A stretch of DNA of 64,000 nt from JACVRW01 sp963803085. GTDB lineage: Bacteria > Actinomycetota > Thermoleophilia > Solirubrobacterales > Thermoleophilaceae. Both the position numbers and the translations under genes were made by a program. Below the pieces are notes generated by a model. It worked only from the letters and a program-made list of their open reading frames with translations, did not search any database and had not been told where the DNA came from. Each line of letters starts with the position of its first letter. The stretch's first letter is position 1. This document shows positions 60,557 to 64,000 of the stretch, piece after piece. The stretch lies in assembly GCA_963803085.1 (NCBI GenBank), contig CAWDLE010000016.1, positions 33,093 to 97,092 on the forward strand, in the 5' to 3' direction.

Positions 60557-61389
60557 AGCTTGGTGCCGCTTCCCTCGTCGGTGAACAGCTCGAGCAGGAG
60601 CGAGTGCGCTTGGCGGCCGTCGAGGATGTGGGCGTTCCCCACGCCTGACTCGAGCGCGTGCACCGCGGCCTCGAGCTTCGGGCGCATGCCGCCGCTCACC
60701 TCCGGCAGCTTCTCGCGCACCTCCTGCGCCGTGGCCTCCGAGATGCGGCTGCCCGGGTCGTCCGGGTCCGCGCGCCAGCCCTCAACGTCGGTGAGGAACA
60801 CGACCTTGAACGCGCCGAGTGCCGCCGCCACGGCCGCGGCCGCGGCATCCGCGTTCACGTTGTACGAGCGGCCCTCGGTGTCCGCCCCCACGGAGGCCAC
60901 CACGGGGATGTAGTCCTCGGCGATGTGCAGCAGCACGTCCACGTCCACCGTCTCGATGTCGCCAACGAAGCCGATGTCCGTCTCGCCGCCGGCCAGCCGC
61001 TTCCTGACGGTGAACAGGCGGCCGTCGTCGCCGCAGAGGCCGACCGCCGGCTGACCGTGGCGGTTGATGCCGAGCACGATGTCCTTGTTCTGCTTGCCGA
61101 CCAGCACCATCTTCGCGACCTCGACGGTGGCCTCGTCGGACACGCGCAGGCCGTCCACGAAGCGCACCTCCATCCCAAGCCGCTCCATGTACGCGGTGAT
61201 GTCGGGACCGCCGCCGTGCACGACCACGGGGTTCATGCCGACGTACTTGAGGAGCACCACGTCACGCGCGAACTCCTCCTTCAGCTCAGGGTCGACCATG
61301 GCGGCGCCCCCGTACTTGATGACGACCGTCTGACCGTGGAACTCCCGGATGTACGGAAGCGCCTCGAGGAGCGTTGCGACATCTCTCAT
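60547..61389 (-). CDS. argB: acetylglutamate kinase
   Basis: A 280-aa amino-acid kinase that phosphorylates N-acetylglutamate. It begins MRDVATLLEALPYIREFHGQ and shows VVIKYGGAAM, VVVHGGGPDITAYMERLGME, the nucleotide segment NVNADAAAAAVAAALGAFKV, and SGGMRPKLEAAVHALESGVG. The N-terminal helix allows arginine feedback control of the hexameric type. It overlaps argJ (ATGA) and argD. Confidence 0.95.
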   Translation of the reverse strand: MRDVATLLEALPYIREFHGQTVVIKYGGAAMVDPELKEEFARDVVLLKYVGMNPVVVHGGGPDITAYMERLGMEVRFVDGLRVSDEATVEVAKMVLVGKQNKDIVLGINRHGQPAVGLCGDDGRLFTVRKRLAGGETDIGFVGDIETVDVDVLLHIAEDYIPVVASVGADTEGRSYNVNADAAAAAVAAALGAFKVVFLTDVEGWRADPDDPGSRISEATAQEVREKLPEVSGGMRPKLEAAVHALESGVGNAHILDGRQAHSLLLELFTDEGSGTKLWP

Positions 61390-62603
61390 GAGGTGTAGTC
61401 CGCGTTGTAGTTGACGTATTCGGGGCTGAGGTCGCTGAAGAAGACCTCGGTCTGGCCGCCCTCGCCGGGCATCGTGAGGACGTACTCGATCTCGCGACCG
61501 CTCACCAGCTCCGCCGGCGCGGGCTCGATCACGTCGCCGGCGGACACCACCTGGTGCCCCTCGATCTCGAGGTCCGCCACGAACGGCTCGCCGGGCGGCC
61601 ACACCTGTCCGGCCGCCTGAAGGATGCGCCCGAAGTTGGGGTCGCCGCCGTGGAGAGCCGTCTTCACGAGCGGGGAGTTCGCGATCGAGCGCGCCACCGT
61701 TTCCACCGCGTCCGGGCGGCCGCTCACCACCACGCGGGCCACGCGCCGGGCGCCCTCGCCGTCGTGCACGATCTCGATGGCGAGCTGGCGCAGCAGGGCG
61801 TCGAGCGCCTCGCCGAGCGCCAGCTCGTCCGGCGACTCGGGCTCGATCCGGACGCCGGACGCGCCGCTGGCAAGCGCCACCACGGTGTCGCTCGTCGAGA
61901 GCTGGCCATCCACGCTGATGCGGTCGAAAGAGCGCTGCACGCACACGCCGGTGAGCAGGTCAAGCGTTTGCTGCTCGAGCGCGGCGTCGGTCTGGATGAA
62001 GCAGAACATCGTCGCGTAGCGCGGCGAGATCATCCCGGCCCCCTTGGCCTGCGCGGCGAGCCGGATGCTCCCGGACGCGAGCTTCACCTCGAGGCAGGCG
62101 CGCTTGGGGGCGGCGTCGCTCGTGAGGATGGCGTTCGAGAAGTCGTCGGCGTCGTCGCCGAGGGCGGCGCAGGCTGCGAGCACGCCGGCGACCACGGGGT
62201 CGCGGGGCAGCTCGGTGCCGATCACCCCCGTCGAGGCCACGGCCACCCGACCCGGCTCCACGCCCAGCTCCTCGGCGGCGGCCGACTGCATTGCGAGCGC
62301 TGTCTCGACGCCTCGGGGACCGTCGCCGACGTTCGAGCAGCCCGAGTTGGCCACCACGGCGCGCAGGCGCCCCAGCTCGGCCTGGCGGGAGACCATCACG
62401 GGGGCCCCCACGCGGGCGTTGCTGGTGAAGCGGGCGGCGGAGACCGTCGCGTCCTCGCTCGATGCAACAACGCCCACGTCGAGCCCCTCGGGCTTGATGC
62501 CGGCGGCCACCCCGGCCGCGCGGAACCCCGCCGGCAGTGCGTGCGGCTCGAGCTCGCTCACGTGCTCGGGAGCATCCACCCAACGGGATCTGAAGAAGGT
62601 CAC
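61386..62603 (-). CDS. argJ: bifunctional ornithine acetyltransferase/N-acetylglutamate synthase
   Basis: A 405-aa ArgJ that cleaves itself into alpha and beta chains. The site is at KGAGMISPRYATMFCF, with the new N-terminal Thr in ATM. Other features are VVANSGCSNVGDG, ASTGVIGTELP, NSPLVKTALHGGDPNFGRIL and the ending SDLSPEYVNYNADYTS. It recycles the acetyl group from acetylornithine. GTG at 62603 overlaps the argC stop. Confidence 0.95.
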   Translation of the reverse strand: MTFFRSRWVDAPEHVSELEPHALPAGFRAAGVAAGIKPEGLDVGVVASSEDATVSAARFTSNARVGAPVMVSRQAELGRLRAVVANSGCSNVGDGPRGVETALAMQSAAAEELGVEPGRVAVASTGVIGTELPRDPVVAGVLAACAALGDDADDFSNAILTSDAAPKRACLEVKLASGSIRLAAQAKGAGMISPRYATMFCFIQTDAALEQQTLDLLTGVCVQRSFDRISVDGQLSTSDTVVALASGASGVRIEPESPDELALGEALDALLRQLAIEIVHDGEGARRVARVVVSGRPDAVETVARSIANSPLVKTALHGGDPNFGRILQAAGQVWPPGEPFVADLEIEGHQVVSAGDVIEPAPAELVSGREIEYVLTMPGEGGQTEVFFSDLSPEYVNYNADYTS

Positions 62604-63571
62604 TCGAGCCCCTCCGTCTCCGGAAGGCCGAGCATCAGGTTCAGGTCCTGCACGGCCTGGCCGGCGGCGCCCTTCCAGAGGTTGTCGATCGCGGCCAGCA
62701 CGATCACACGGCCGCCCACAGCGGTTACATGGACGCGGCAGCGGTTGGTCTCACGCACGTCGTCGGTGCCCGGCGGGTCCGCGACCAGGTCGATGAAGGG
62801 CTCGTCCTCGTAGGCACTCCGGTACAGGTCGAGCACGGCATCGGGCTCGAGCCCGGTGGTCACGTAGCAGCTGGCGAGCAGGCCCTGCTCGATCGGGACC
62901 AGGTGCGGCACGAAGGTGAAGTGGACGCCGTCCGGCAGCTCCTGCTCCAGCTCGGCCGCGTGCCGATGGCCCTCGACCTTGTACGCCTGGACGTTCTCCG
63001 TCACCGACACGAAGTGGGTGGTCTGAGTGGCCTCGCGCCCGGCGCCCGAGACGCCGGACTTGGCGTCCACCACCGCGTCATCGATGTGCTCGCGCAGCGG
63101 CCAGAGCGCCAGCAGCGCGGCGGTCGAGTAGCAGCCCGGAGCGGCCACGAGGTCGGCGCCGCGGATCTCGTCGCGGTGCGCCTCGGTCAGGCCGTAGACG
63201 GCCTCGTCGAGCAGCTCGGGCGCCTCGTGCGGCTGGTACCAACGCTCGTAGCGCTCGCGGTCGAGGCGAAAGTCGGCGGACAGGTCCACCACCTTCAGGC
63301 CGCGCTCGCGCAGCGCCTTCACCGCCGGCGCGGCCGCGCGGTGCGGATAGCCAACCACGGCGGACCCGGCACGCTCGGCGATCGCGTCGGGGTCGAAGGG
63401 CTCGAGCTCCATCGCCACGCGGTAGCGCGGATACAGGTCGTCGTGGCGGCGGCCCGCATCCGAGCGAGCGGTCACCGCCGTCAGTTCGAGCGACGGATGG
63501 CGGCGCAGGATCGCGGCGGCCACCGCGCCGCCGTAGCCGGCGGCGCCCACCACTGCGACACCCTCAGGCAC
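62600..63571 (-). CDS. argC: N-acetyl-gamma-glutamyl-phosphate reductase
   Basis: A 323-aa dehydrogenase and first gene of the arg operon. It has the NADP fold VVGAAGYGGAVAAAILRRHP, the catalytic Cys in LVAAPGCYSTAALLAL, KSGVSGAGREATQTTHF and HRHAAELEQEL. GTG at 63571 lies within the last codons of pheT (eight-base overlap), so arg transcription may run on from pheT. Confidence 0.95.
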   Translation of the reverse strand: MPEGVAVVGAAGYGGAVAAAILRRHPSLELTAVTARSDAGRRHDDLYPRYRVAMELEPFDPDAIAERAGSAVVGYPHRAAAPAVKALRERGLKVVDLSADFRLDRERYERWYQPHEAPELLDEAVYGLTEAHRDEIRGADLVAAPGCYSTAALLALWPLREHIDDAVVDAKSGVSGAGREATQTTHFVSVTENVQAYKVEGHRHAAELEQELPDGVHFTFVPHLVPIEQGLLASCYVTTGLEPDAVLDLYRSAYEDEPFIDLVADPPGTDDVRETNRCRVHVTAVGGRVIVLAAIDNLWKGAAGQAVQDLNLMLGLPETEGLE

Positions 63572-64000
63572 GGAGCTTGCCTCCGATCGATTCCAGCGCC
63601 TGCTCGATCGCCGCGCGCCGCTCCGCGACCTCCTCGTCGGTGAGCGTGCGGTCCGGCGCGCGGAACTCGAGGCGGAGGGCCAGCGACTTGCTTCCCTCCC
63701 CCACCTGCTCGCCGTGGTAGAGGTCGAACACGCGCAGCGAGCGGAGCAGCTCGCCCGCGCCCTCCCTCACCACCTCGGACAGCCGCTCCGCGGACACGTC
63801 GTCCGGGACGATCACCGCGATGTCCTGCAGCACGGCCGGGAAGCTCGTCACGTCGCTGTAGAGTGGAGCCTGCGGGGCCAGCTCGAACAGCCTGTCCGCG
63901 TCGATCTCGAAGCCCGCAACCGGGCCGTCGAGCTCCCACTCGCGCAGTACGCGCGGATGGATCTCGCCGAGCCAGCCGAGCTCCGAGCCGTCGGCGGCCA
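63564..64000 (-). CDS. pheT: phenylalanyl-tRNA synthetase beta subunit, C-terminal part
   Basis: Open to the right edge of the window. It shows the end of the catalytic-like core (SELGWLGEIHPRVLREWELD; AGFEIDADRLFELAPQAPLY) followed by the FDX-ACB anticodon-binding domain (FPAVLQDIAVIVPDDVSAER, LRVFDLYHGEQVGEGSKSLA, and LRLEFRAPDRTLTDEEV). It ends at a TGA inside argC. Confidence 0.92.
   Translation of the reverse strand, partial: AADGSELGWLGEIHPRVLREWELDGPVAGFEIDADRLFELAPQAPLYSDVTSFPAVLQDIAVIVPDDVSAERLSEVVREGAGELLRSLRVFDLYHGEQVGEGSKSLALRLEFRAPDRTLTDEEVAERRAAIEQALESIGGKLRA

Noticed and set aside
1..64000. tRNA, rRNA, CRISPR array or riboswitch
   Set aside because: I looked by eye for T-arm motifs, array repeats and common riboswitch cores on both strands and saw none that hold up; a covariance-model scan would be decisive.

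Overview
The window is a gene-dense stretch of high-GC bacterial DNA with strong third-position GC and very short intergenic spaces. It most likely comes from an actinobacterium of the class Thermoleophilia (Solirubrobacterales-like). This is inferred from the six-gene mce operon, the menaquinone genes, the tandem SnoaL-like proteins beginning MSQENVE, the mce/WS-DGAT lipid genes, and many genes that appear leaderless behind a TANNNT box. No rRNA, tRNA or CRISPR array was seen.

Layout. 1-3895: menaquinone genes menA (cut by the left edge), menC, menH and menD. 3883-4562: a small membrane protein. 4601-13206: six overlapping mce genes on the minus strand. 13262-14724: menF. 14909-16300: a WS/DGAT acyltransferase. 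16318-18558: ilvN and ilvB. 18643-23064: small membrane and zinc-ribbon proteins, a GNAT protein, NDH-2, and other small proteins. 23070-26196: gatB, gatA and gatC. 26220-28634: a methyltransferase, a GNAT protein, an FlK-like thioesterase and two membrane proteins. 28899-33018: folD and an intein-containing UvrD/PcrA helicase. 33049-36564: an ABC-2 exporter, a queuosine-salvage glycosylase and an AbiEi/DUF559 protein. 36621-38325: cysE and cysK. 38373-42222: secreted and RTX proteins, small membrane proteins and two SnoaL-like paralogs. 42400-43225: relics of an integrase and an excisionase in a stretch with little coding. 43226-48470: Rrf2, VanZ, a sensor kinase, an HDOD-LuxR protein, gltX and nfo. 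48467-54346: a receptor-like Ser/Thr kinase fused to a beta-propeller and a ligand-binding domain, a surface protein with 72-bp repeats, a SARP/USP regulator and a Cys-rich protein. 54373-57849: dnaE. 57953-63571: a small membrane protein and argG, argD, argB, argJ and argC (transcribed C-J-B-D-G). 63564-64000: the 3' end of pheT.

Most of the window is core metabolism: menaquinone, branched-chain amino acids, arginine, cysteine, folate C1, and tRNA charging by GluRS plus the GatCAB amidotransferase. The accessory content consists of the mce lipid-transport operon, the signalling block at 43-54 kb and the integrative-element relic near 42.5 kb.

Two cautions. First, at least seven single-base frameshifts break otherwise conserved genes (mceB-like, menF, the kinase four times, argD), and two more are suspected. 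They look like base-calling errors, so affected genes are given as spans. Second, start codons of first-in-transcript genes were chosen where a TANNNT box lies 6-8 nt upstream, a pattern seen at fourteen genes here.
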